DNA from: Cylindrotheca closterium
Taxonomy: Eukaryota > Bacillariophyta > Bacillariophyceae > Bacillariales > Bacillariaceae
Direction of reading: 5' to 3'
Assembly: GCA_933822405.4 (NCBI GenBank)
Contig: CAKOGP040002080.1
Location: forward strand, 62,001-126,000
Length of the DNA: 64,000 nucleotides
The translations under genes and the position numbers were made by a program. Each line of letters starts with the position of its first letter. Position 1 is the first letter of the stretch. Of this stretch, positions 21,694 to 34,000 are shown piece after piece. The notes under the pieces were generated by a model. That model was not told the origin of the DNA, searched no databases, and saw nothing but the letters and a program-made list of their open reading frames with translations.

Positions 21694-23367
21694 CTAGTCT
21701 GTTTTCTTCTTTTGCTCATTGGAAGGCTCCTCCTGTTTGGATTCTTCGAAAGCATACCCAAATTCATTGACCCGCGACTTATCCACTTTGTACAAGTAAA
21801 CTTGAACAAGAAACATGATAAACACAACGTCATCCCTCAGAGTCATGATTCTGTGTTTCCACGGCATATCGATCAGCCAGGCAAAGGCATCATCCACAAA
21901 CGTGTTGAATAGCTTGTACATAAATACCTTCCAAGGTAAATGTGCAACCGACTTGAGTCTGTAGTTGACATATAGCTGAGGGCATAGCGATATGAAACCA
22001 AATGTATAAACGGCATTGGCCAAATTCGAAACCAACCATGAGTACCAAGACTTGTATTGGTAATGCTTCAAAGCGTAGATTGACCATCCAATGACAAGCG
22101 GATATAGGATCATCGCTAAATTCTTTGTGGCCATGCGATCGTACTCGGCAGTCTCCTTTGCCTTGGCGTTTTGGTACGGTTGGAATATCAAAAAGGGAAA
22201 TTTGAGACTCAGTTGTGGGTTTACCAACTTCCATACTTTCCAAGCCTCTATTGTACAGGAACTAATAAGACTGAGTAACACCACCCAGCTAGTGCTTCCT
22301 CCATCCAGTAGGTACAGCAAAATGATGAAAGAACAGATGAATCGCAAAATTACAGTGGACGATGATACCCCAGACATGTTTTCCTTGCCACGATAGAATC
22401 CAATTTCATCTCGAAAGGCTAAGTAATCAACCCAAATATGAATATAGGATATGACCTGAGTCAAGGCAAAACGATACAGCTTTTCATCTTGCAGCAGATA
22501 CCGTATCTCGTCCAAGTCTTCGCCTGGGAGAAAGGACTCCACACCTGCAAATGCTACCTGGAACTGCTGGTTCAAGCTGTCCACCATCGGAGGGATGGCC
22601 CCAATCTTGATTTGCAGTTTGACTGGAGGCTTATTGGCTTCTGGTGGCCCTAATTCATTCTGGGAGGAATGTGGGAGCGCCAAGTCGTCCACATAAACCA
22701 TTGGCCTGTAGGCCGTGCGATTGAATGCCTCAAGTTTTGCCCCATCGTTCCGTTGCAAAACACCATATTCCCGAAAGTCGGATACAATGCGGATTCTGAC
22801 AGGGGATCTGCCGTACTTCAGGTATGGGATCCAAGTATCGCCCACTGGTTTTTCCTTTTGCGTGCGATTCGAAGCAGCCAATGGCTCTTCCATCAAGTTT
22901 CGCGGAGCCTGTTTGTTGGAATAAGTCCCATCGCGCCGAAAGTTGATCCGTGTCAGATCAAATGGGATAGCAGCTGCAATGTAATTGTTTTGCAGTCGCA
23001 AAATAAACCTTGCTTTCAAGGGTCGTACTTGACTCTCGTCTGGTGACCGAAATCTAGCGAAATTGGGGATTGGAACCTCACAAGTCTCATTCTTTGTCAG
23101 ATGTATTGGATTAAAGTTTGACGATGGAAGAGAAAAGTTGAGCATACAGGACTCCACCACTCTCCATCGGTACGAATTATCCTGCTCTTCATCACTTGGC
23201 TGATACAATCGAAGTTCGAGTGTCATTGGTTCAGAGGGCGACAGCAAGGGTTGAAAGCATTGGTTGGAACCTGGCCTGCATGGAACTGCTGGCTTTACTG
23301 CTTGCTGCAGGGAAATCCATGTGGCCGACAGGTATGCTACAAATAGACCTATCCACAAGGACAGCAT
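21694..23367 (-). CDS. CLPTM1: CLPTM1 family transmembrane protein
   Basis: A single-exon, 557-residue protein. An N-terminal hydrophobic segment (LSLWIGLFVAYLSATWISL) is followed by a large lumenal domain with several N-glycosylation sequons, for example NETC and NRTA. A cluster of transmembrane helices then runs from about residue 345. The C-terminal block YTFGFISLCPQLYVNYRLKS, KVFMYKLFNTFVDDAFAW and MPWKHRIMTLRDDVVF is the hallmark of CLPTM1/CLPTM1L. Family members are ER/Golgi membrane proteins; CLPTM1 retains receptors in the ER and CLPTM1L has been described as a lipid scramblase in GPI synthesis. A charged tail (SKQEEPSNEQKKKTD) ends the protein. The specific function here is not inferable. 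Confidence 0.92.
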   Translation of the reverse strand: MLSLWIGLFVAYLSATWISLQQAVKPAVPCRPGSNQCFQPLLSPSEPMTLELRLYQPSDEEQDNSYRWRVVESCMLNFSLPSSNFNPIHLTKNETCEVPIPNFARFRSPDESQVRPLKARFILRLQNNYIAAAIPFDLTRINFRRDGTYSNKQAPRNLMEEPLAASNRTQKEKPVGDTWIPYLKYGRSPVRIRIVSDFREYGVLQRNDGAKLEAFNRTAYRPMVYVDDLALPHSSQNELGPPEANKPPVKLQIKIGAIPPMVDSLNQQFQVAFAGVESFLPGEDLDEIRYLLQDEKLYRFALTQVISYIHIWVDYLAFRDEIGFYRGKENMSGVSSSTVILRFICSFIILLYLLDGGSTSWVVLLSLISSCTIEAWKVWKLVNPQLSLKFPFLIFQPYQNAKAKETAEYDRMATKNLAMILYPLVIGWSIYALKHYQYKSWYSWLVSNLANAVYTFGFISLCPQLYVNYRLKSVAHLPWKVFMYKLFNTFVDDAFAWLIDMPWKHRIMTLRDDVVFIMFLVQVYLYKVDKSRVNEFGYAFEESKQEEPSNEQKKKTD

Positions 23368-23469
23368 ATTCGGTCAAAGAATAATTTTATGATGGGCAGG
23401 AAATAAATCAGACCTGAAATTGTCTCGGACACATGTGATCACATTTAAAATATGTTCGACATTCCGAAA

Positions 23470-23673
23470 CTAATAGTGTCCGAGAACACGTGGCCTTTGG
23501 TGTGAAATCGCATCAAACCAGAAAATTCTTGGCAGCTGGTTCGTTCGTCGTATGTTGTTGAACAAATCTTTGGTATCTTCATCCACGTAGCTTCGTACTT
23601 TGAGGTTGAAGGAGTTCACGATATCTCCAAAAAGGAAGCAATCTTTGCCAATTCGCGTAATAATCGGTTGCAT
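23470..23673 (-). CDS. Possible small protein of 67 residues
   Basis: An ATG-initiated frame lying in the 376-bp spacer between CLPTM1 and the dioxygenase gene. It has a balanced amino-acid composition (for example KDCFLFGDIVNSFNLKVRSY) but no family I recognise and no visible neighbouring exon. It could equally be chance, or the remnant or last exon of something else. Listed only because the spacer holds nothing else. Confidence 0.22.
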   Translation of the reverse strand: MQPIITRIGKDCFLFGDIVNSFNLKVRSYVDEDTKDLFNNIRRTNQLPRIFWFDAISHQRPRVLGHY

Positions 23674-23743
23674 CCAATATTCTTCCTCTATAGCAAGTGT
23701 CTTCTACATAGATATATATATATCACAGTAATATAATATAAAG

Positions 23744-24931
23744 ATGAAGATTGCTACCTTCTTGTTCGTTGCAGTGACATCCGTCAATGGTTTCATGGTT
23801 AAGGATCACGGAGCTGCGAAATCCATGGCACTCCAAGTAACCAAAGCTGCAACGGACATTGACGAGGTTACAGCAACGACTACTACCGTAGCTGGATCGC
23901 AAAAGGAAAAGATCTTGAAGGAACCAAACTTGTGGGAATACAACTTTGGACTACAAGATCCCAAAATCAAGCTGCCGCATGGAATCATCAAGGATGTCTC
24001 TTTGCCAGAGAAGTTTGAAATCTCTGAGGAACAAATCCGAACTTTGGAAGAGGACGGTGTTGTTCACATTAAGGGTGTCTTCGACGAAGAGTGGGTAGAT
24101 TACCTTAAACAAGCAACGAAGCACCAAGTCGAAGAGCCCCACTTCTGGGCATTTGCTGGAACAGCCTCCAGACTCTATGATTACATCCAAAGAAACGTCT
24201 GGCAAACAAACTCGGCATTTGCACGATTCTACTACCACTCTGCCATGGGCCATGTATTGGCCCAGTGTGGAAGAACAGATGAAATCCGCGTCTCCACTGA
24301 TTTGTTGATGGTCAACCCCAACAAGGGATTCAAGTGGCATCAGGACAACCAAAATGGTCCCATCACTTGGGAAGAGGGACTTCGATTCTGGATCACCATG
24401 GACGAGACTCCAAAGGACTATGGTGCCCCAGTCTACCTAAAGGGTTCCCACACAAACAAAGTTGTCGATGAGCAAGCTGTCTTTGTCGATATCGAGGCAG
24501 AGGGTTTGGAGGAATACAAGAATGAGAAGCTTGAATTCCGTACCATGCCTGGTGACATGTTGATCTGGCACCCCAGAACGGTCCACAAGGTTGATGGACC
24601 CTCTGATGGAATCTGGACTAGTTACCGACGAGTATTGGGAGGAACAGTCGCAAAGGGGGGCGCCAAGTACCACGACAAGAGAGGTAGTGGAGGTGTGCTT
24701 TCGGACCTTGGTAGACATGGATTGGAAGACATGCAACCCTTGAAATCTTCTTTCTTCCCCATCGTCTACCCTCGGTGTGAACGAGGGGAGGTTGCAGAAA
24801 GAGATTCTGGTAAGGTTGGCCGCAACCCTGTCGATATTATCTCAAAAATTGGGGGATTGGCTACCAAGGCTTCCGGCGAGCGATTCAGCTCATTCTTCCA
24901 AGTGCTTGGGAGTCAAAGCAAGTCATCGTGA
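23744..24931 (+). CDS. Phytanoyl-CoA dioxygenase (PhyH) family Fe(II)/2-oxoglutarate enzyme
   Basis: A single-exon, 395-residue oxygenase. The iron-binding triad is visible as His199 and Asp201 in FKWHQDNQNG and His281 in WHPRTVHKVDGPS; a downstream Arg in TSYRRVLGG would bind 2-oxoglutarate. The N-terminus MKIATFLFVAVTSVNGF is a short signal peptide with a Phe after the likely cleavage point, the pattern used by plastid-targeted proteins in diatoms, so plastid or secretory location is plausible (inference). Substrates in this family range from phytanoyl-CoA to small hydroxylated metabolites and cannot be told here. An AT-rich tract (ATATATATATATCAC, about 23711) and TATAATATAAAG directly precede the start. 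Confidence 0.85.
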   Translation: MKIATFLFVAVTSVNGFMVKDHGAAKSMALQVTKAATDIDEVTATTTTVAGSQKEKILKEPNLWEYNFGLQDPKIKLPHGIIKDVSLPEKFEISEEQIRTLEEDGVVHIKGVFDEEWVDYLKQATKHQVEEPHFWAFAGTASRLYDYIQRNVWQTNSAFARFYYHSAMGHVLAQCGRTDEIRVSTDLLMVNPNKGFKWHQDNQNGPITWEEGLRFWITMDETPKDYGAPVYLKGSHTNKVVDEQAVFVDIEAEGLEEYKNEKLEFRTMPGDMLIWHPRTVHKVDGPSDGIWTSYRRVLGGTVAKGGAKYHDKRGSGGVLSDLGRHGLEDMQPLKSSFFPIVYPRCERGEVAERDSGKVGRNPVDIISKIGGLATKASGERFSSFFQVLGSQSKSS

Positions 24932-25326
24932 AGAGGAGGTTGCTAGTTTGATACAAATCCGGTATACCGCCCAGCGAAGAACTTTTTCTTTTAGATCGCT
25001 ACGCCGTTCAGGATAGCTCCGACCAAACAAGGTCATTCAAAAAACCATAGAGGGATCAGTAGCTAGATCATTTGCCTCGATAAACCATAAAGTGTACCAT
25101 TACAATTGTCAAAAAGATATCTTAAAATATGATGAAGCTTAGTAGTGGTTCCAGAGTACTATTGGTTGAGTTAGTAATGCGAATTACACGCTACGCTCAA
25201 CTCATTATTATGCTTTGAAATTAACGATCGTTGAGCATACCGGTACACTACATCAGGAATTCAGCTCTGAAGTTATAGTTAGCAAAAAGTGTGCTACTCG
25301 CTACTTAAAAATCAATTATATTTCCT
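24932..25326. other. Intergenic region between convergent genes
   Basis: A 395-bp spacer separating the PhyH stop from the GBF1-type stop. It is AT-rich and holds a TACCGGTAC palindrome at about 25238-25246. No coding or RNA gene was seen; it presumably carries both 3' ends. Confidence 0.4.
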
Positions 25327-28300
25327 TCACACTGTTCCTTGCTTCCATTCTTTCACGAATTCTTTACACGGCGGCATGCTTTCGATTGCGTCCCATGTAA
25401 GCTGAGTAATATCATCCGAAGACTGTGATTGTGCCTTCAAGATATCAAAGTCGGTCAACACATGAACGACATTGCGCAGATGCTCTATTGTGAGCTCGTT
25501 GGTGGAATGTAGCGCCTCTGCTGGAAGCCCAGCTTCTTTGGCTCCTTTGGAAGTTGGATCATTCAGAATATCCTTCAAGACATCAAGTATGGGTTTCCAT
25601 ACTAGCAGCAGAACTTCTTCCCCTTCGCTGACAACATCCTTGAGGTGGTGTCGGAGAGGCTTGAATATTAGACCGATACACAGATCGAGTTCTATCATCA
25701 ACTCATCAGTGCTCTCAATCTTGATGCTACCTTCTCTCAGCTCAACAATACCACGCCCAGCAAGTGGTATACATAGCTGGCCAAGCGAATCACAGAGATG
25801 AGAGATTGGAATAAATCCAGCTTGTTTTTCCAAAAACAAATCTGTCAGCATGGAAAGAGCATGTTGTCGAACGCTCTAGAGAAGCAATTGAGAAGAATAA
25901 GTCAGTCGATTCTGTGGATACGTTGCAAGCTTCCCATCAGATACTTACGGTATATGCACTGAGTCCTATGGCTTCCGTCATGCCCTCAACAACAGGTTTC
26001 CAAACGAGTTTCCAGAAATCGTTCGCCTCCGTAGCCTCATCGCCTTGCGATGAAAACATGTGTAGCAAGTCAAGCCCTGCAATGCTTAGTTTCGGGCAAT
26101 TTCGGTTATTCCCAGCAGCAGTGAGGCAGCGAATAGTAGCAATGCCTTTTGCCGGAACGAAATCCTTCACCTCTGATGCATTTAGCAAGAAATGAAGAGA
26201 TCGATACGCCTGAAGCGATGGGTCATCCTCAGCAAGGCCAACAGACCGTCCGATAACGATAGATCGGACAGGCGGCAACCTGAGTCCACGATCGGCGCAC
26301 CAGTAAGATAGTGCGAACAACCCGTTCCATCCAGATTCTTCTAATTTGGTGGCACCATCTACACATCGAGTTATTCTCCAAAGACCCTCACCAAGGTGCA
26401 ACTCAAACCAGTCAATTAGGCTCAATTTGCCCTCTCCCTTATCTATGGATTCGAGGATCGACCAGGTACTCAAAACTTCGTTGGGGACTTGTCCCTTTTG
26501 CACAGCGCAGCATGATATCCGAAGCAAACCTGTAATTGACTTTTCAATTGCACCGCTCAATATCTGCCAGTGAGCGTCTTCGTTGTCGGCATACGTGTGA
26601 GCGATCGCACTAAGGCGTGATGAATAGTGAGCCTGTAATACATTGCTCCATAGCATGGTAAGTCGGTCACGATTTCGTAGAGCGATCTCACAAATCAAGA
26701 CTTCAGCGAAAGCAGCCGAAGCAGGAGAGATCGGGGTTACATCTGGAGTTTTCGCTTCATCATCGGACTTGCAAATGTTGTCACTCGTAGGCAAAAGTTC
26801 AACCAACGCCTGTAGTAGAGTGTACAAACCGCCATCATCCATGAACCTGCTATCGGATACAAGACCGACATAGTCACAACATTTCTCGAGCCGCTTTCGG
26901 ACTCTATCGCTGGGCGATATCCCAAGCGCTTGTGTATCTTCGACGCGTTCTAATCCGGTCACAAGCATTTCGCGTTGCTGGCTCAGCAGCATATCTTCCT
27001 GGAGCAAGTGACGCTCAAAGTGTGCACCAATGCTTGGTTCGATAGAAGCAGAGCTTGGTTCTAAATTCGATCCAAAACTATCCTCACTTCTCTCACCCTC
27101 ATCATTGTTTGAAGCCACATCGTCCCACAAAATGTGGCTTTCCTTTCCATGAATAGAATTACGGCCGTTCGTTTGCTTATTAGCAGCATTAGCATCCTCT
27201 TCTGCCTCGTCTGAAGTGCCAAAGAGGGCACTCCACAATCCGCTGTTTTGCTTTTCTTGAGGTTCGTGGGTTCGACCTTTGTTTACCAATTTTGAATTCC
27301 ACTCCTTTCGTGCCCGTTCCTTTAGGAGATCTGGATCACTCTCCATCACAATGCTAGTGTTCTTTTTCGACACACCACCTCCAAGCATCTTCAAGTCTCT
27401 CAGCTCAAATATCATCGACCAGATTTTCTTGAAGCCTTCGACACCAATATCCTCATTTGTCTCCCTAGCAATTCGAAGTGCTAAGATGAATGCCCCCTGT
27501 GCCTCGACAGAATTGGAGAAATTCCGCGCTCTGTCTGACGCGTTTGCTGTATAAGTCAACAAACCAGTGTATATGCAGACACGGTCGAAAATCTTCAAGA
27601 ACACATCAGTTCGTCCTAGGTTTCGCACTCCAACCATCATATCGTAGGCCATATCCATGCCAAGCCTGGCACCTTGAGCTGCAAGCATACCGTTTGGTCC
27701 ACTCTCAGTAGGCATACCATTTGAATCGACTACAATCTGTTTGACACCCCACAAAGCACTGATTGCCGACATGATTGGCATCCAAACATGCTCCAAAACC
27801 AACTCAGTCAAATCCTCAGCGTCGTGAATAGTGGGAAGCCTATCCTCATCTTCTTCATCGTTGACAGACCCTCGAAGCACATCCTTCCACCTTTCCACTG
27901 TCATGGAACCATCGGCACCTTCACCCTCTGTTCGGATTTCTTCTTCACGGATGCTGTCATATATTGCACTCAAGTATTCTTTCGGGAGCTCCTTTCCGGG
28001 ATCTGTGATGTCCCGGCCATAGTCTGCATTGTTCTTGATGAAATCATTTTTTGTCATCTTGCGGTCTTCACGAATGTTATCATTGTGTTGATCGGTGTTG
28101 AGCATGATGATACTGAACGAAAGTAGATAGGCAGCGTCACTAGCACGCTTGGGGTCTTCGGAAAACAACTGCTTCCCACCCTCTTCGCATAGCCGACTGC
28201 AAGAATCGGAAAACGCTTGCAATATTCTGTCAATTTGCTGTGCTTCTCCAGGTAGGCGGAAACAAGCGAGAAACATGCGAAGCCCGTCTAGCAGAGATTG

Positions 28301-30439
28301 ATTTTCGAATCGAAACAATGAACAGTACGTCTCCAGCACTTCTTTGTGGAAAAAATCTCTCTCCCAGTTGGGCGGTGACTTTCCAGCGACCGGCGACTTG
28401 CCCATTTCTCCCAAGTAGGCTCCCACAGCCTTTTTGTCCAGTCCTACAACAATTCCATTCCGCAAAAAGGAAGCGACGCTGCGAGGTGTCACTGGATCGG
28501 GAATCACACCTGAGTTGGCAAGGAATTCGATCCCTTTGCTAGCTTTCTTGTTGAACAAGTGCGCCGCTTTTCTCATCAGTCTCTTCTTGGATTTGATACT
28601 GCGCAACAAATGTACCGACTGTGCCCGGCTAAGGTCGGATATTGACTGTGGTGATGGCATAACTTTGGGTTGGCCTTCAAAGATAGATTGCCTCGCTCGT
28701 CGTTCCAGCTTCGTTTCTTCAGTTGGATGATCATCGTTGAACATGCACTTCATACCACCAATGATGACTTCGGCACAAAGTTCTTTGAGATGAGGAGGTA
28801 TTTGTCGCAAGCCAGGGGTAGTCGCCATGCCATCGCCCGACTCGCTGGCACCTGGAGCATCAACTGCGGGTGGCGCAGCCATTGTTGTATCGTCGGGGAC
28901 GGAACCGGCTTCGTCAGAGAGTGGAGTGTATATGATTTCACCTTCTTCGTCTACCTTGGAACCACAGCATCGGCAGAGTTCAATCATCAACCCTGCTGCT
29001 GCGTCGGACCGCCTCATATTACAATCATATGTGGCGAATAGACTTTCCAGTGATCCTCCATTCCCTTGCGCAACAGTCTGACTGTGATCATGCAATGTCA
29101 TGATATCCACCAGGCACTCCAGTATAATTTCTGTGCTCGCGTCAAAGATAATATTCGCATGGAAGGAAATCGAGTCAATTGGGATCTGCCTTTGTCTGAG
29201 CAACACAAGGGCTCGTTGGAAGAAGCCTGTAAATATGGATTCGAATTGGACAACCAAATACTTTCGAAGGTTGACGCTAGTCCAGAGCGTGGATAGGGTC
29301 GAACAGATTTCTGAGAGCACCTCCAAACTGATAAAGCCAGGACTGATATTGTTATTGCCTTCAAAGGCCCATATTGCTTGCCCAGTCATTAAGAGTGCGA
29401 GACACAAGTCATCTTGAATAATATGCAACAGACTCCGATCATTGTCGGTACCCGACTCGTCAAATTTGGCCAAGGCTGCTACCAGCTTGTCACTTTCCAT
29501 TGTCGAAAACCCTGTCCGCAGTGCCGTTCGTGTCAGTCTGAGGCACAAGACTCGCGTGGCATCGTGAGCCATTTGTGCTTCTCTCGAAGCTTCGTCATCT
29601 CCACCCACAAAGGGTGTGTGCAATAATTGATTCACCAAGAGTTCCAAAATCAGTTTCCCAGCCGGATCACATAGAGTATCCAAATCCTCAAATACTACCT
29701 GAAGCATGGTCGTCAGCACGTCCTCAAAATGATAACATAGAGCAGGTGAATGCACAAACGTATTTCTTGTGACAAAAACTGTATTGAAAGCATCCATCAG
29801 CGTTTCATTTCGAATCGCCCTTCGGTCAATCTGTACCATGAGTGCTAACAGATCAGCAATTGCCATTTCGACTGCCTCGTCTGCTCCCGCATCCGTCTGT
29901 TCGAATTTGCAATTCAAGACTCCCTTCGTAAGAGGTTCGAGTCCCACCTTGTAACAGTGTTTCGCATTTGGAACCAGACTGCCTTTTTCCAAGAGTCTGT
30001 GCAAAGATCTTAGAGCCACTAGCGTGTGAGGACCCGCTGCTCGTGGATCCATGACTACAGCCAAGAACGGACGAGCACAAGGTCCAACATCTTCATTGGT
30101 GGGAAGCAGGGATGCGGATATGCGACCTGGAGATTGGACCAAGACGGCATCTCCGTCTTCCTCATCTCCTGTAGCAGCTTGCTGTTCATTTTGTGCCGTC
30201 GTCGTCATGGTACTACCAGAAGCATCATTGGTGGTATCTATCGTTGTCGCGACTGTTGCAGAAGTTTCCGAGGTCGAGTTTAGCAACAGACGGTTGACCA
30301 AAGCTCGGACATCCATCAAATCTTGTGCCAAATCTCCCCGTGCAACATTGGGAGGTCCTCCACGAAGAGATGTCAGCACAACTCGCGCCTCTTGACACAA
30401 GTGCCTTGCTGCCTCCAATGTCGGCGTTGTTCCCGCCAT
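25327..30439 (-). CDS. GBF1: GBF1/GNOM-type large ARF guanine nucleotide exchange factor
   Basis: Exons 25949-30439 and 25327-25875 (73-bp phase 0 intron) give 1679 residues, close to animal GBF1 and plant GNOM. N-terminal DCB/HUS regions fill about 1-600. The Sec7 domain (about 625-815) contains FLRNGIVVGLDKKAVGAYLGE and FLACFRLPGEAQQIDRIL with the catalytic glutamate at about E732, then SFSIIMLNTDQHNDNI. HDS helical regions fill the rest. The protein loads GTP on ARF1 to drive COPI coat recruitment at the cis-Golgi. Splicing restores AIGLSAYTSVRQHALSML; without it the last 182 residues are lost. It is divergent from SMC1 across 628 bp. Confidence 0.93.
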
Positions 30440-31067
30440 GTTTTAAGTCTTGGTTTATTCACGTATTGGTGGTTCGATACGTGCCTTGTTTATTAGAATC
30501 GAAGATCAATTCTCATGCAAGGTCCCAGGAATGAGTCAACTATCCGTACCGAAGTCACAGACAAGGGGGATGTTGAGCAAGTGGAATCGATCTCAAGTTC
30601 GGAAGTAGATCTCCAAGTGCCTTTTGTTCCAAGGAAAGACAACCGCCTATTGTGAGTATTTGAATTTGGTTTTCTCAATGCAGTTGGTCATTTTCCAAAA
30701 CACGCCTGAGAATCCATCTGAAGAATCCTTCCGCCGTCCGGGTCGGGCGGTACCGCGCAGCGCTGCTACTTCAGTTTGACTCCATCGACTAGAAATCAAT
30801 GCGCGCCATGGCTTTATATCCGGGTCTGTAAGACAGCCTCCGTAGAATTCTACTGCAAATGTATGTCTGAAAACCTTGGTCCGAACACAAAACCCAGCAA
30901 ATTGTCGGCATCATTATTTCTGTTGCCATCCTTGATTGCACCGTTGCTACTCACGGTAATTACAACTACATACTTCAATTGGACCTTTCAGACGCTCTAA
31001 TAGTAGTTTATAGAGATCAGGAGCGGAGTTTTCCTCTATACAACAACGATAAAGCCAGAATATCACC
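30440..31067. other. Intergenic region, divergent GBF1 and SMC1 promoters
   Basis: A 628-bp spacer holding both promoters. A GC-rich spot at about 30727-30770 contains CCGCCGTCCGGGTCGGGCGG and GCGCAGCGCTGC, short inverted repeats amid otherwise mixed sequence. No gene was recognised. Confidence 0.4.
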
Positions 31068-34000
31068 ATGCCGGTGACACATCTCGAACTCGAAAATTTC
31101 AAATCGTATGGTGGCTTGCAAAAGATTGGACCCTTCAAGTCCTTTACCAGTATCATTGGTCCCAATGGTAGCGGAAAATCTAATTGCATGGACGCCCTCT
31201 CATTTGTATTGGGAGTCCAATCGCGAGACTTGCGCAGCAGTCAAATGAAGGATCTTATATTCCGTCCGCCCGGGCAGAAGAAGCGCTCGAATAAACTTCG
31301 GGCCAGTGCGGCCATTTACTTCGAATCGGATGAGGGAGAAGAGACCAAATTTCAACGTACTATCTCGCCATCTGGTACCGGAGACTATCGCATAAACGGA
31401 AATGTCGTCGGCTACAAGGAGTACGAACAGAATCTAGCAAAGATTGGCGTTTTGGTCAAGGCACGAAACTTTCTCGTCTTTCAAGGAGACGTCGAGTCAT
31501 TGGCCCGCAAAACACCTGCAGAGTTTGTGGAACTCTTGGAGCAAATATCTCTAAGTCGAGAATTGAAGGAACCCTACGAAGAAGCACTCAAGGCCAAGGA
31601 TGAAGCTGAAGCAGCGACTCTATTTTGCTACAACAAGCAGAAGGGAATGAAAGGAGAACGCCGACAACTCAAGGAGCAAAAGGAGGAAGCTGAACGTTTC
31701 CACGAATTGCTTGATCAAAAGGCGACCTTACAGACCGATTACTATCTATGGTTACTCTTTCATTTGGAACAAGATCGCGAAGAACGTGAATCGAAACTTC
31801 AAGAATTGCAGCAAGTGTTGCAACAAAAGCATGCATTGGAAGAAGAGCACACTGCTACTCTCAAGGAGAGTAAGAAAAAGGCTTCTGCAGCGAGACGTTT
31901 AACCCAGGCGGCTGACAACAAGCGGGTCAAATTGGCCGGCGAAATGGACAAATTGGAACCTGCCTTTATCCAAGTCGAGGAAGAAATGAAGACATTTGAA
32001 AAGAAAATTGCCCAAGACAAGTCCCAAGTGGAAAAGAAGAAGTCTCAAGCGGAAATGCATGGGGCCAAGCTCCAAGAACTAGACGAAGAAATTGTCCGTT
32101 CCCGAAACGACTTGAAAGATCTAGAACGTGAATATGATGAAGCAAAGCAGGATGCGGCTCCCGATCAAGTCACTTTGACACAAGCACAAGAGGAAGAATA
32201 CGAACGCGTCAAGGAAGCTGCTGCCGCCGCAAGTGTGCAACCCCGTCGTAAGTTGGCTACCATCAACCAAAAAATGGAAACAGCTCGTGCCAAGGCTGCA
32301 TCGGTACAAACAGAGTTGGATGCTGTCCAGGCTCGCCGGACTGAAGTCAATCGCGATTTGAAGGAGTTGGCAGAACGAAGTGACCGCGTTTCCAAGGTGA
32401 GTACAGAAATTTATGTTGTGGAAGAGAAATAAAACTTTTTGCTTGGAATCGTTAACTAATTGTGCTGTTCCATTGCGATAGAGTTTGGAAAAGACCAATG
32501 CCGATCGCAAGGCTGCAGAAGAGACTTTGCGCAAGGCCTCGGGAGATGCCGAACGCGCCGAACGTCGTCGCGAAGAACTCGATATGGAAATTGAAAAGAT
32601 TGACATTGCACTACGGGATGCCCGTGACGAAAACCGCAAGTCTAGAGACGAAGAGCGATTGATGCAAGCCATTCGCAGTCTCAAGTCCCACTTTCCAGGT
32701 GTATTGGGTCGTCTAGTAGATTTGTGTCGACCAGCACAGCGACGATACAACTTGGCCGTGACTGTGGCCGCTGGAAAGGATATGGATGCCATTGTAGTAG
32801 ACACTCGAAGCACTGGTATTGAGTGTATCCGTTACCTTCGTGAGCAACGTGTGGGAACGGCTACTTTCCTTCCATTGGATAGTCTTCACATTCCCTCCGC
32901 CGAATCTGCCGAACGCCTTCGTGCTCGGTTGGCCCAGGATGGGCGGTTCCGCCTCGCAGCAGATGTGATCACCTGTGATGACTCAATTTCCAAGGCAGTT
33001 TTGTACGCTGTCGGAAATACGGTTGTCTGTGATGATTTGGGTGCTGCCCGAGAGCTCTGTTTTGGAGGGCGCCGACGTGGTGGAGACGACTCCTCCATCA
33101 AAGCTGTCACCCTCGGTGGAGCTGTGATTTCTAAGGCTGGAACCATGACTGGTGGTGTTACCAATGAGGATAGCAACCGTGCCGGTCGATGGGATGACAA
33201 GGTTGTCCAAGACATGCGAGACAAGCGTGAGAAACTACAAACGGAACGTTCTGGGTTGGACAGAGGTGAAGGCAGTGGTCGACCATCCATAGGTCGCTCT
33301 ACTCATATTGAAGAGCTCCGCAACAACTTCAATTCTCTCACCAATCGTGCAGATTACTCCAAGAGTGATATGGACTTTACGAAACGCCAACTCCACGAGA
33401 AGCGAACATTGCTGAAGGCTGTCGATCTTCAGATTCCCCAACTCAAGGACGCCCTCGCCAAAACGGAACAAAGTATCAAGAAGTTGGACGCGGATGCCAC
33501 CAAAGCCATTGTGGCTGTCAAAGCCGCAGAGGATGAGCATCTTGGACGCTTCCGTGACGAAACTGGTCTGAAAGACTTGCAAGCATATGAACGAGCAATC
33601 CGCCAAAGTCGCGACGAATACAAGAAGAAGAAGCGTACAGTCACGGAACACATCACTCATTTGGAGCAGCAAAAGGAGTACGAGACCAATCGCGACTTGC
33701 AGGAGCCAATTGTAAAATTGGAAAATCGCCTGAAAGGACACGAGAAGAAGCTCAAGGAGGCGAAGAAGAGACAAAAGGAGTTGCAGAAAGACATGAAGAC
33801 ACTCAAGAAGAATGTGGAGGATGCCGATGCAGCCGTCAAGGAAGCTTCCGAAAAGGAGAAGGAGCTCGAAGACGAAACCAAGGCGTTGCAGAAAGACTTC
33901 AAAGACTTCCAGAACGAGAGAGTCGAAATCAGCAAGGCAGTGGCTGCGGAGGAGGCCGCATTGGAGCGCCTTCGAGGAAAACTTCACGAAACATTGCAGA

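Noticed and set aside
29925..29965. TpsiC-loop-like GGTTCGAGTCCC on the plus strand
   Set aside because: It lies inside the GBF1-type coding exon, and no acceptor stem, D-arm or anticodon arm could be paired around it.
30720..30775. GC-rich inverted repeats in the GBF1-SMC1 spacer
   Set aside because: Arms are short (5-6 bp) and isolated; nothing else supports an RNA gene or a terminator there.
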